Below are positions 14,934 through 22,358 of a DNA stretch of 33,641 nt, in pieces. This stretch comes from an uncultured Cuneatibacter sp. (GTDB lineage Bacteria > Bacillota > Clostridia > Lachnospirales > Lachnospiraceae): contig CAKQHB010000027.1 in the NCBI GenBank assembly GCA_934234215.1, positions 1 to 33,641 of the forward strand, written 5' to 3'. Both the position numbers and the translations under genes were made by a program. Positions within the stretch are counted from its first letter, which is position 1. The number at the start of each line of letters is the position of its first letter. The notes below the pieces were generated by a model, which was not told the origin of the DNA, did not search any database, and was given only the letters and a program-made list of their open reading frames with translations.

Positions 14934-17216
14934 ATGGAATTAAAAAGAGTTATTCGAGAGTGGAAATTATGGTTGGCTTTAGCGCTATTGTTGCTCGGAA
15001 ATATTTTCTGCTTTTATCAGGAACAGAAGACAACCTATGGTTCTGTCGCAGCGTATGCGGATGGCAGCACCGAGGAACTGCTGGAAGAGTACAGAGTTCT
15101 GTTGGCACAATACGAGACGATGGAGCCAGCAGAAGCACTGGCAGACTGCGAAGCAAAGATTGCAGAGTATGAGACAACGGGAAATTACGATGTCGAATAT
15201 TACGCACGCAAAGAGTATGTGCAGCCGTATTTGAAATATTTTGCAGAATATCCGGCATATCTGGAGAAGGTGCAGGAAAATGCGAAGACATTAGGTGTGC
15301 TGTCGCTGTTTTCCAAACAGGGATCGTTCTCCCAGCGCAATCTGGTAAAGACGGCGAAAGATTTTCTGCCGCTGGAGGACGTTTCACTGCAGATGGATCA
15401 GTACCTCGGTGTGGAAGCATTGATACGATATCCGGGTGCGGAATATCTGATTATGATCTGGATTTTGCTGCTGATTAAAGTGTTGACGGCAGACATCGGA
15501 AATGGTTTGCAGGAAGTTGTTTTTACGACGCCGAACGGAAGATGGCGGCTGGCAATCAAGCGCTTGCTCATTTTTTGTGCTGCAGTTTTATTTGCAGCTG
15601 TGTTGTTTTATGGTGAGACAGTGCTGTTAGCTGAAAACTTCTTTGGAACATTTCCGGGAGATGCTGCAGCACAGTCCGTACAGAGTCTGGGGCAGCTGGC
15701 AGAAAAGGGCACCGTTCGGGAATTTTTGCTGCAATTTCTGGGCATCAAACTGGGTGGTATGGTGCTGATTGGCTTGGTTCTGTGGATGGTGCTGCTGTCT
15801 GCAAATTCGTTTCTGGAAGGTCTACTGATCATCGGTTTGGTATTTGCCGGAGAGTATGTGTGCTATGCGCTGCTGCCGATCCAGAGTGTCTTTAACATTC
15901 TGAAATATATCAACCTGTTTACGTATCTGAATGCTTCTGGACTGTACATGCCGTATTTGAATGTAAATCTGTTTGGTTATCCGGTGCATAATCGCACATT
16001 AGCGGTGGCGGCTTTGCCGGTTTTGATTATAGTGGGAAGCGCGGTACAGCTTTGTCGCATGTCGTTGAAAGCGCATTGGAAGAGAGGATGGTTGGCAGGA
16101 TGGATCGACCGGCTTCGTGCAAAGACAGACCGGATGCTGTCCGGTGCAGTTGTCAGTGTCAGTGAGTGGTACAAGGCGTTTGTCATCAAGAAAGGCTTCC
16201 TGATTCTGATTTTGTTATGCATCGTTGTCTTTTCGATATGGCCGGTGTTTGGAAAAGTTCCAACCTACACAAAATCAACATTTGAGCTGATGGTGGAAGA
16301 ATGGGAAGGACCGGTTGGAGCAGAATCCGATGCAAAGATCGCTGCGGAAGTGGCAGACATTGATCAGGCGTATGCGGAATACGCGGAAAAAGAGGAGGCT
16401 TATCGGAACGGAAATCTGTCCGACTATGAATATGACATTGAAACGGCACTGATGAATGGGGTAAACAATCGCTATACCGCAGTTCAGGATGTGCTGGGTC
16501 GAGTGGAGCAATTAAAGCAGCTGCAGTCGCGGGGCATTACCGGCTGGCTATTGAACTATCACTATGTCATGGCGCTGTTTTTGGATGAGAACTCGCAGAA
16601 ATGGGTTGGACTGCTTGGAATTGTATTTGTCGTTCTGTTTTGCGGCGGCATTTACGCAGAAGAGTGGGATACAGGAACGATTGAATTGCTGCGCGGCACG
16701 AAAAAAGGTCGCTTGGAACTGACACTTCGAAAGGAACGGCTGGCAACACTGCTTGTATTTGTGACGTTTCTCCTTATCTATGGAACAGAGTTTTACAGTG
16801 TGATGCGTACATATGGTGTGACGGGATTAAATGCACCGATGCAGTCCGTAATCTGGTTTTACAACTCAGACTGGCATCTGAGTATGTGGCAGTACCTGGT
16901 GCTGATTGGTGCGCTGCGTTTTCTCCTTTTGTGGACGGCAGCACAGGTGACGCTTTTGATCTCAGTCTTGATTCGAAGAAGCATTTTGAGTACCGCAGTC
17001 AGTGTCCTTTTTGTAGCGGGAACATCTGCTATCTGGTGCGCCGGAGTGGATATTTTCGACCGGGTGAGTCTGGCGAGATATGCGATTGTTGTGTGGAGAC
17101 TGCAGGAAGGCGGCTTTTGCGGAATTGCACCTTTCCTTCCGTATCTGGTGATCTTTTTAATCGGAGTTGGATGTGCAGTTTTGGCGGGAACCGTCTGGAT
17201 CAGAAACAGAAAGTGA
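14934..17216 (+). CDS. ABC-2 type permease, internally duplicated
   Basis: This 760-residue membrane protein has two similar halves. Each begins with a cytoplasmic basic start and one membrane span (LWLALALLLLGNIFCFY; GFLILILLCIVVFSIW), then a 130-150 residue extracytoplasmic helical region, then a block of about five spans introduced by a cytoplasmic loop of the type TTPNGRWRLAIKRLL or GTKKGRLELTLRKERL. That gives about 12 spans, so one chain may replace the usual permease dimer. GGGAGGG precedes the ATG at 14934. The ATPase gene follows closely. Substrate is unknown; export of a peptide, lipid or antibiotic is typical of this family. Confidence 0.8.
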   Translation: MELKRVIREWKLWLALALLLLGNIFCFYQEQKTTYGSVAAYADGSTEELLEEYRVLLAQYETMEPAEALADCEAKIAEYETTGNYDVEYYARKEYVQPYLKYFAEYPAYLEKVQENAKTLGVLSLFSKQGSFSQRNLVKTAKDFLPLEDVSLQMDQYLGVEALIRYPGAEYLIMIWILLLIKVLTADIGNGLQEVVFTTPNGRWRLAIKRLLIFCAAVLFAAVLFYGETVLLAENFFGTFPGDAAAQSVQSLGQLAEKGTVREFLLQFLGIKLGGMVLIGLVLWMVLLSANSFLEGLLIIGLVFAGEYVCYALLPIQSVFNILKYINLFTYLNASGLYMPYLNVNLFGYPVHNRTLAVAALPVLIIVGSAVQLCRMSLKAHWKRGWLAGWIDRLRAKTDRMLSGAVVSVSEWYKAFVIKKGFLILILLCIVVFSIWPVFGKVPTYTKSTFELMVEEWEGPVGAESDAKIAAEVADIDQAYAEYAEKEEAYRNGNLSDYEYDIETALMNGVNNRYTAVQDVLGRVEQLKQLQSRGITGWLLNYHYVMALFLDENSQKWVGLLGIVFVVLFCGGIYAEEWDTGTIELLRGTKKGRLELTLRKERLATLLVFVTFLLIYGTEFYSVMRTYGVTGLNAPMQSVIWFYNSDWHLSMWQYLVLIGALRFLLLWTAAQVTLLISVLIRRSILSTAVSVLFVAGTSAIWCAGVDIFDRVSLARYAIVVWRLQEGGFCGIAPFLPYLVIFLIGVGCAVLAGTVWIRNRK

Positions 17217-17226
17217 TGGGATGCAT

Positions 17227-17982
17227 ATGGAACTGAGAATCGAACATTTGACGAAAAGCTATGGTGAAAAAGTGGCATTGAATGATTTCACAGTGACGTT
17301 ATCCGAAGGTCTGTATGGGCTTTTAGGGCCGAACGGAGCCGGAAAGAGTACACTGATGAAGCTGCTGACGGACAGCATCACCCGGACAAAGGGAGACATC
17401 TGGTTTGACGGAGAAGATGTCCTAAAAATGGGAAGAAAGTACCGCAATGAGATTGGATATATGCCACAGCAACAGGGACTTTACGAGTCGTTTTCCGGAA
17501 GAGCCTTTCTGAAATATATGGCAGATCTGAAAGATATTCCGAAGAAGCAGGCGGCCAAACAGATCGAAGAATTGCTGCAGATCGTCAATTTACAGCAGGA
17601 CGCACACCGGAAGTGCGGAAAATATTCCGGCGGTATGAAACAGCGTCTGCTGCTGGCACAGGCACTTCTCGGTGATCCGAAGATTCTGCTGTTGGATGAG
17701 CCGACCGCTGGATTAGATCCGGAAGAACGGATTCGGTTGCGCAATTACATTCATGAACTTGGAAAGAATCGAATTGTGCTGCTCTCCACGCATATTGTTG
17801 CAGATGTAGAGACGATTGCGGATCAGGTGATTTTGATGAAAGAGGGCAGCATTAAAAAGATGGGAACCCCGGCAGCACTAATGGAAGAGGTCACACCCTA
17901 TATTGCAGAACCAGTGACCGGAAGAATCAGCCTGGAAGATGTATATCTGTATCATATTAAAGGCAGCAATCCGGAAAGCTAA
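17227..17982 (+). CDS. ABC transporter ATP-binding protein
   Basis: The 251-residue nucleotide-binding subunit contains Walker A GPNGAGKST, Q-loop YMPQQQG, signature YSGGMKQRL, Walker B ILLLDEPTAGLDPEE and the switch histidine in STHIVADV. It belongs to the ABC-2 (drug/lantibiotic/Na+) group. The start is placed at ATG 17227 (MELRIEHLTKSYGEK), with GATGGG six bases upstream; the ATG at 17221 has no room for a binding site, and longer forms run into the permease gene. It lies ten bases after the permease stop and forms an exporter with it. The ATP-binding unit would act as a homodimer. Confidence 0.92.
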   Translation: MELRIEHLTKSYGEKVALNDFTVTLSEGLYGLLGPNGAGKSTLMKLLTDSITRTKGDIWFDGEDVLKMGRKYRNEIGYMPQQQGLYESFSGRAFLKYMADLKDIPKKQAAKQIEELLQIVNLQQDAHRKCGKYSGGMKQRLLLAQALLGDPKILLLDEPTAGLDPEERIRLRNYIHELGKNRIVLLSTHIVADVETIADQVILMKEGSIKKMGTPAALMEEVTPYIAEPVTGRISLEDVYLYHIKGSNPES

Positions 17983-17990
17983 ATGAGAAT

Positions 17991-18049
17991 AATTTCCTCC
18001 TGTTTTGGAAAGACTGAACTGTATCGTATTTTCAAGTCAGGAGGAATTT
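17991..18049 (+). promoter_or_regulatory. Hairpin that may sequester the enolase ribosome binding site
   Basis: TTCCTCCTG at 17994-18002 is perfectly complementary to CAGGAGGAA at 18038-18046, which contains the enolase SD (AGGAGG, 18039-18044). Two more pairs extend it past a mismatch. The 35-base loop holds GACTGAA (18012-18018), which can pair alternatively with TTCAAGTC (18031-18038). The T-run after the 3' arm also gives it a weak terminator look for the ABC operon. Confidence 0.55.
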
Positions 18050-18051
18050 TT

Positions 18052-19377
18052 ATGCAAAAAGAGTTTGTGATTCAGAACATTCACGCCAGAGAAGTATTGG
18101 ATTCCCGCGCGAATCCCACGGTGGAAGTTGAGGTAACGGTGTCTGGCTGTGGAGAGTCATCTGTGACCGGCTGTGCAATCGTGCCGTCCGGTGCATCCAC
18201 CGGAATGTATGAGGCGGCGGAGCTGCGGGATGGCGATGCGCGGTTTGGCGGAAAGGGTGTCCAGACAGCGGTGCGCCATGTGAATGAGGATCTGGCGAGT
18301 GTGCTGATCGGAAAGAGTGTGCGGAATCAGGCAGAGATCGATCGGCTGCTGATTCAGGCGGACGGTACAGAGCGAAAAGAAAAAATGGGGGCAAATGCAA
18401 TTCTTGGTGTGTCGCTGGCAGCAGCAAAAGCGGCGGCAAAGGCATTGCATCTGCCCCTGTATCAGTATGTGGGGGGAATCAATGCGGTGCGGATGCCGGT
18501 ACCAATGATGAATATTCTGAACGGTGGTGCGCACGCGGCAAATTCCATCGATTTTCAGGAGTTTATGATTGTGCCAGTGGGAGCAGCCTCCTTTCGGGAA
18601 GCACTTCGGATGGGAGCAGAAGTGTATCATGCGTTGGCGAAAGTCTTGAAAGAACACGGAAAAGCAACGGCAGTTGGTGATGAGGGCGGCTTTGCGCCGG
18701 ATTTTGATAGTGTGGAAGAAGTGTTTGATACGATGGTGGAGGCAGTGAAACGAGCTGGATATGAGTGCGGCAAGGATATCGGTTTTGCTTTGGATATAGC
18801 TTCCAGCGAGTGGAAGGCACCAGACGGAAGAACCGGAGTTTATCATTTGCCGAAGTCCGGACGGGAGTATGCTTCCGATGAGTTGATTGATATGTATGAG
18901 AATTTGGCAAAGAAATATCCCATCCTCTCCATCGAAGATCCCTTAGACGAAGAAGACTGGGACGGCTGGCGAAAGATTACAGAACAGCTCGGACATCAGA
19001 TTCAGCTTGTGGGCGACGATCTGTTTGTGACGAACAGTTCCCGTTTATTAAAAGGAATCGAGCGTGGATGCGGAAACTCGATTTTGATTAAGGTAAATCA
19101 GATCGGAACGCTGACAGAGACATTGGATGCGATTCGTGTGGCGCACAGAGCAGGGTACACGGCGATTTTATCCCATCGCTCCGGGGAAACGGAAGATACA
19201 ACGATTGCGGATCTGGCAGTTGCGCTGAATGTGGGGCAGATTAAGACGGGAGCGCCGTCCCGCGGCGAGCGTACAGCGAAGTACAATCAACTGCTTCGGA
19301 TCGAGGAGAAACTGGGGGCGGCTGCAGAGTACCCCGGCAAAACTGCATTCCGAAAGCAAGCATTTCAAAAACAATAA
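18052..19377 (+). CDS. eno: Enolase
   Basis: This 441-residue glycolytic enzyme interconverts 2-phosphoglycerate and phosphoenolpyruvate with two Mg2+. Hallmarks are the N-terminal AREVLDSRANPTVEVEV, GGAHAANSIDFQEFMI, DEGGFAPDF, the metal ligands in LSIEDPLDEEDW and VGDDLFVTN, the catalytic lysine in IKVNQIGTLTETL and SHRSGETEDTTIADLAVA. ATG 18052 has AGGAGG seven bases upstream and matches family N-termini; an in-frame ATG at 17983 is rejected because the extension is unrelated and contains the SD. It stands 69 bases after the ABC operon, away from other glycolytic genes. Full length and intact. Confidence 0.96.
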   Translation: MQKEFVIQNIHAREVLDSRANPTVEVEVTVSGCGESSVTGCAIVPSGASTGMYEAAELRDGDARFGGKGVQTAVRHVNEDLASVLIGKSVRNQAEIDRLLIQADGTERKEKMGANAILGVSLAAAKAAAKALHLPLYQYVGGINAVRMPVPMMNILNGGAHAANSIDFQEFMIVPVGAASFREALRMGAEVYHALAKVLKEHGKATAVGDEGGFAPDFDSVEEVFDTMVEAVKRAGYECGKDIGFALDIASSEWKAPDGRTGVYHLPKSGREYASDELIDMYENLAKKYPILSIEDPLDEEDWDGWRKITEQLGHQIQLVGDDLFVTNSSRLLKGIERGCGNSILIKVNQIGTLTETLDAIRVAHRAGYTAILSHRSGETEDTTIADLAVALNVGQIKTGAPSRGERTAKYNQLLRIEEKLGAAAEYPGKTAFRKQAFQKQ

Positions 19378-19385
19378 GAAAGTCG

Positions 19386-19414
19386 TTTTCTCTCTGAGGT
19401 AGGTGTGGTATACT
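19386..19414 (+). promoter_or_regulatory. Promoter of the Y-family polymerase operon
   Basis: TATACT at 19409-19414 is a good -10. The only -35 match at 17 bases is TTTTCT (19386-19391), which is weak. The SOS-like box follows seven bases after the -10. Confidence 0.5.
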
Positions 19415-19420
19415 GGAAAC

Positions 19421-19434
19421 AGAATATATGTTCG
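19421..19434. promoter_or_regulatory. LexA/SOS-like box before the Y-family polymerase
   Basis: AGAATATATGTTCG resembles the Gram-positive SOS consensus CGAACATATGTTCG, with a perfect right half-site GTTCG. It lies at the predicted transcription start, as does the box before recA (30080-30093), and shares ATATGTTCG with it. Confidence 0.6.
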
Positions 19435-19450
19435 GAGAGGGCTTTGCAAG

Positions 19451-21070
19451 ATGGAACAGCGGATTTATGTGGCGATTGATCTGAAATCTTTTTATGCGTC
19501 GGTGGAGTGTCAGGACAGGGGTTTGGACCCTCTGCGGACGCATCTCGTTGTGGCAGACCGCGGACGCACGGAGAAGACGATCTGTCTGGCGGTGTCTCCA
19601 TCTTTGAAAGCGTATGGCATTCCCGGCAGAGCGCGGTTGTTTGAAGTGGAACAACGGGTGCGGCAGGTGAATGCAGAGCGGCAGAGTGCGAACAGCGGCA
19701 GACCGCTGGTGAATGGTTCGGCGGATGCAGGCGAGCTGGCGGCACATCGGGACTGGCGCTTGGAGTTTGTGACAGCGCCGCCCCGGATGGCACATTATAT
19801 GGAAGTGAGTACGCAGATTTATCAGATCTATCTGCGGTATGTCGCGCCGGAAGATATCCATGTGTATTCCATTGACGAGGTGATGATGGATGTGACAGAT
19901 TATCTGGCGGCGGATGGCGTATCGCGGACAGATTCCGCAGCGCAGATGCAGGCGGCGCGGACGTTGACTGCCCGCATGATCCGGGATGTTTTGGCAGAGA
20001 CAGGTCTGACAGCGGCGGCAGGCATTGGGACGAATCTCTATCTTTGCAAAGTGGCGATGGACATTGTGGCGAAGCATGTCGAGCCGGATGCAGATGGCGT
20101 GCGCATTGCGGAGCTGGACGAGCGGTCGTACCGAGAGTTGCTGTGGGGGCATAAGCCACTGACGGATTTCTGGCGCGTGGGCGCAGGCTATGCGAAGAAG
20201 CTGCAGGCACATGGATTGGAGACGATGGGCGATATCGCCCGTTGTTCCCTCGGCGATCCCGGAGATTATTATAATGAGGATTTGTTGTATCGGCTGTTTG
20301 GCATCAATGCGGAGCTTTTGATCGACCATGCATGGGGCGTGGAGCCTTGTCGGATGGCGGATATTAAGGCATATCGTCCGGAGGGGAGCAGCATCGGCAG
20401 CGGTCAGGTGTTGTCCTGTGCCTATGATTTTGCCCATGCGCGGCTTGTGCTGCATGAGATGATCGACCAGCTGTCGCTGACATTGTTGGAGAAGCGTTTT
20501 GTGACGGATCAGATCGTTTTGACCGTGGGATATGACATTGACAATCTCAAGGATGAAAAGCGCCGAAACCGTTATCACGGCGAATTAAAAGCGGATCGAT
20601 ACGGCAGGATTTTGCCGAAGAGCGGGCACGGTTCGGAGAATCTTCCAGAGCCGACATCCTCGGTGCATGTGATGACCGAGGCGGCGCTGCGGCTGTTTGA
20701 CCGGATTACAGATCCGACGCTGCTGGTGCGCAGGTTATATCTGACGGCAAATCATGTGCAGTCGGAGGACGATGTGAAACAAAAGCAGCAGGCGGATGGC
20801 GGCAGTTGGGAGCAGATGGATCTGTTTTCGGATTTTCTGGAAGATCAGACACAGAAGCAGGAGCAAAAGAAGCAGGAACAGGCATTTTTGGATCGGGAGC
20901 GCAAGGTGCAGGAAGCGATGCTGTCGATTCGAAAAAAGTTTGGCAAGAATGCGATGCTAAAGGGCATGAATCTGCAGGAGGGTGCGACGGCGAGAGAGCG
21001 CAATGCCCAGATCGGCGGACACCGTGCAGGAGATGCGGACGAGATTTCCGGAAAGGAGAAGCAGACGTGA
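19451..21070 (+). CDS. Y-family translesion DNA polymerase (UvrX/UmuC-like)
   Basis: This 539-residue protein is a damage-tolerant polymerase. The palm begins AIDLKSFYASVEC with the first catalytic Asp; the second acidic pair is in YSIDEVMMDVT. A little-finger region follows, and a beta-clamp binding motif QMDLF sits near residue 455. The charged tail ends in the family phrase GATARERNAQIGGHRA. ATG 19451 (GGAGAGG ten bases upstream) is preferred over a start at 19403 that lies on the promoter. It overlaps the yolD-like gene by four bases (GTGA). The pairing with YolD and the SOS-like box match the UvrX/YqjW type rather than housekeeping DinB. It is longer than DinB (about 350-400) because of the C-terminal extension. 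Confidence 0.88.
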   Translation: MEQRIYVAIDLKSFYASVECQDRGLDPLRTHLVVADRGRTEKTICLAVSPSLKAYGIPGRARLFEVEQRVRQVNAERQSANSGRPLVNGSADAGELAAHRDWRLEFVTAPPRMAHYMEVSTQIYQIYLRYVAPEDIHVYSIDEVMMDVTDYLAADGVSRTDSAAQMQAARTLTARMIRDVLAETGLTAAAGIGTNLYLCKVAMDIVAKHVEPDADGVRIAELDERSYRELLWGHKPLTDFWRVGAGYAKKLQAHGLETMGDIARCSLGDPGDYYNEDLLYRLFGINAELLIDHAWGVEPCRMADIKAYRPEGSSIGSGQVLSCAYDFAHARLVLHEMIDQLSLTLLEKRFVTDQIVLTVGYDIDNLKDEKRRNRYHGELKADRYGRILPKSGHGSENLPEPTSSVHVMTEAALRLFDRITDPTLLVRRLYLTANHVQSEDDVKQKQQADGGSWEQMDLFSDFLEDQTQKQEQKKQEQAFLDRERKVQEAMLSIRKKFGKNAMLKGMNLQEGATARERNAQIGGHRAGDADEISGKEKQT

Positions 21071-21537
21071 GACAGACACAGAGACGAAAACAGGGCATGG
21101 AGATCAGCCATGCCTATGATGATATCTTAGATTTAGAACGACCGGTTTCGAAAAATCACCGGCCGATGTCCTTACAAGATCGCGCGGCGCAGTTTTCGCC
21201 GTTTGCGGCGCTGACGGGATATGAAGATGCGATCACAGAGACGGCACGCTTGACAGAGACGCGGATCGAGCTGACGGAAGCGCAGAAAGAGCAGTTGGAT
21301 TATACGCTGCAGCAGATTCGACAGCGGCTCTCCGAACGGCCGGAAGTGACGGTCACGTGGTTTATTCCGGATGAACAGAAAGAAGGAGGCCGATACGAAA
21401 CTCGCACCGGCCATTTGAAAAAGTTAGATGATTATAAACAAGAACTTGTGTTTGCGGAAGGATTCCGCGTGCCTGTCGCAGATCTGACCGAGCTTTCGGA
21501 TCAGAATCCGTGCTCCATGAGAAATGCGGAGCAGTAA
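21067..21537 (+). CDS. YolD-like protein, partner of the Y-family polymerase
   Basis: This 156-residue protein has the YolD-like core: DRAAQFSPFAALTGYEDAI, then a helix with ELTEAQKEQLDYTLQQ and a beta-rich end VTVTWFIPDEQKEGG...HLKKLDDYKQELVF. YolD-like proteins are encoded next to UvrX/UmuC-type polymerases and are thought to act like UmuD. The start is GTG 21067, with AAAGGAG at 21052-21058 eight bases upstream, overlapping the polymerase stop; an ATG at 21097 is the alternative. The last 37 bases overlap the convergent hydrolase gene on the other strand, so there is no room for a terminator between them. Confidence 0.82.
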   Translation: MRQTQRRKQGMEISHAYDDILDLERPVSKNHRPMSLQDRAAQFSPFAALTGYEDAITETARLTETRIELTEAQKEQLDYTLQQIRQRLSERPEVTVTWFIPDEQKEGGRYETRTGHLKKLDDYKQELVFAEGFRVPVADLTELSDQNPCSMRNAEQ

Positions 21538-22358
21538 GCATAAAATTCCTGACTCCAGAAGCTTCCCTCGTGGGGAGCGCCTTCGACTGCGATGGCTGTG
21601 ACATCACACTGCGCCTCTTCAAGACGGGCAATCATCTTTTTGCTCTGGGCGTAGGGCACCAGTTCGTCAGCCGTGCCGTGTCCGATGAGGAACGGCGGAT
21701 AAGTCACACCATCTTTTACCTGATAATACGGACTCATGGCTTTTGCCAGTTCTAGATGAGTCTCCAGAGAGCCGCCGAACATTTCTTCACAGAATGTCTC
21801 GGCGGTTTCGTCAAAGTTCAGGGTTGCAATCAGCTCCGGCAGATCCGTCGGGCCAAAGCAGTCAATGACAGCCTGTACCGCATCGGATGCATCCGGATAT
21901 TCGTCTGTCCGGTAAGCGGGATCATCGCCGGTCAGTCCCATGAGCAGCACAGTGTTGCCGCCGGAGGAAGTTCCCCAGGCACACACATGATCAGGATCAA
22001 TGTGATAAGCGGCAGCGTTTGTGCGCAGAAAGCGAAGCGCGCTCTTGCAGTCCTGCAAAAAGGCAGGTGCCGCAAATCCATCGCGACGGCTGCGATGCCG
22101 CACGGAGGCGATGACATAACCCTGCTGCGCGAACATGGAAAGCTGCGGGATCTGAGCGCCGATGAACGGAGAGTTGTCCGTCCAGCCGCTGCCCTGCACA
22201 AACAGGATCAGCGGAAAACGGCGGTCAGCATCGGTTTCCGGACAGTTGGGAATCATAAGATCCATCGTCAGTGTCTGTCCGGCTGCGTGAGAATACACAA
22301 GACCGGGATAGTAGGTTGCAAGACCTTCCAGTTCGGGATTCGCATCTAACGTAATCAT
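21501..22358 (-). CDS. Alpha/beta hydrolase, carboxylesterase/BD-FAE-like
   Basis: This 285-residue cytosolic hydrolase has a GxSxG elbow GTSSGG with nucleophile Ser131, an acid Asp231 in GHGTADELVP and His263 in EGAPHEGSFW. The oxyanion motif common in the group (HGGGW) reads QGSGW. It lacks a signal peptide. The fold-3 (lipase/esterase, BD-FAE) family cleaves short-chain esters, acetylated or feruloylated sugars or peptides; the substrate is not shown. Its ATG overlaps the stop of the dehydratase/activase gene by four bases, so it is translated from the same transcript. Its 3' end overlaps yolD tail-to-tail. Confidence 0.82.
   Translation of the reverse strand: MITLDANPELEGLATYYPGLVYSHAAGQTLTMDLMIPNCPETDADRRFPLILFVQGSGWTDNSPFIGAQIPQLSMFAQQGYVIASVRHRSRRDGFAAPAFLQDCKSALRFLRTNAAAYHIDPDHVCAWGTSSGGNTVLLMGLTGDDPAYRTDEYPDASDAVQAVIDCFGPTDLPELIATLNFDETAETFCEEMFGGSLETHLELAKAMSPYYQVKDGVTYPPFLIGHGTADELVPYAQSKKMIARLEEAQCDVTAIAVEGAPHEGSFWSQEFYAYCSAFLMEHGF

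Noticed and set aside
19241..20578. A 445-codon open frame on the minus strand
   Set aside because: It spans the end of enolase and most of the Y-family polymerase, both clearly real on the plus strand. Its translation is rich in His, Cys and Arg with no recognisable domain, as expected of an antisense shadow.
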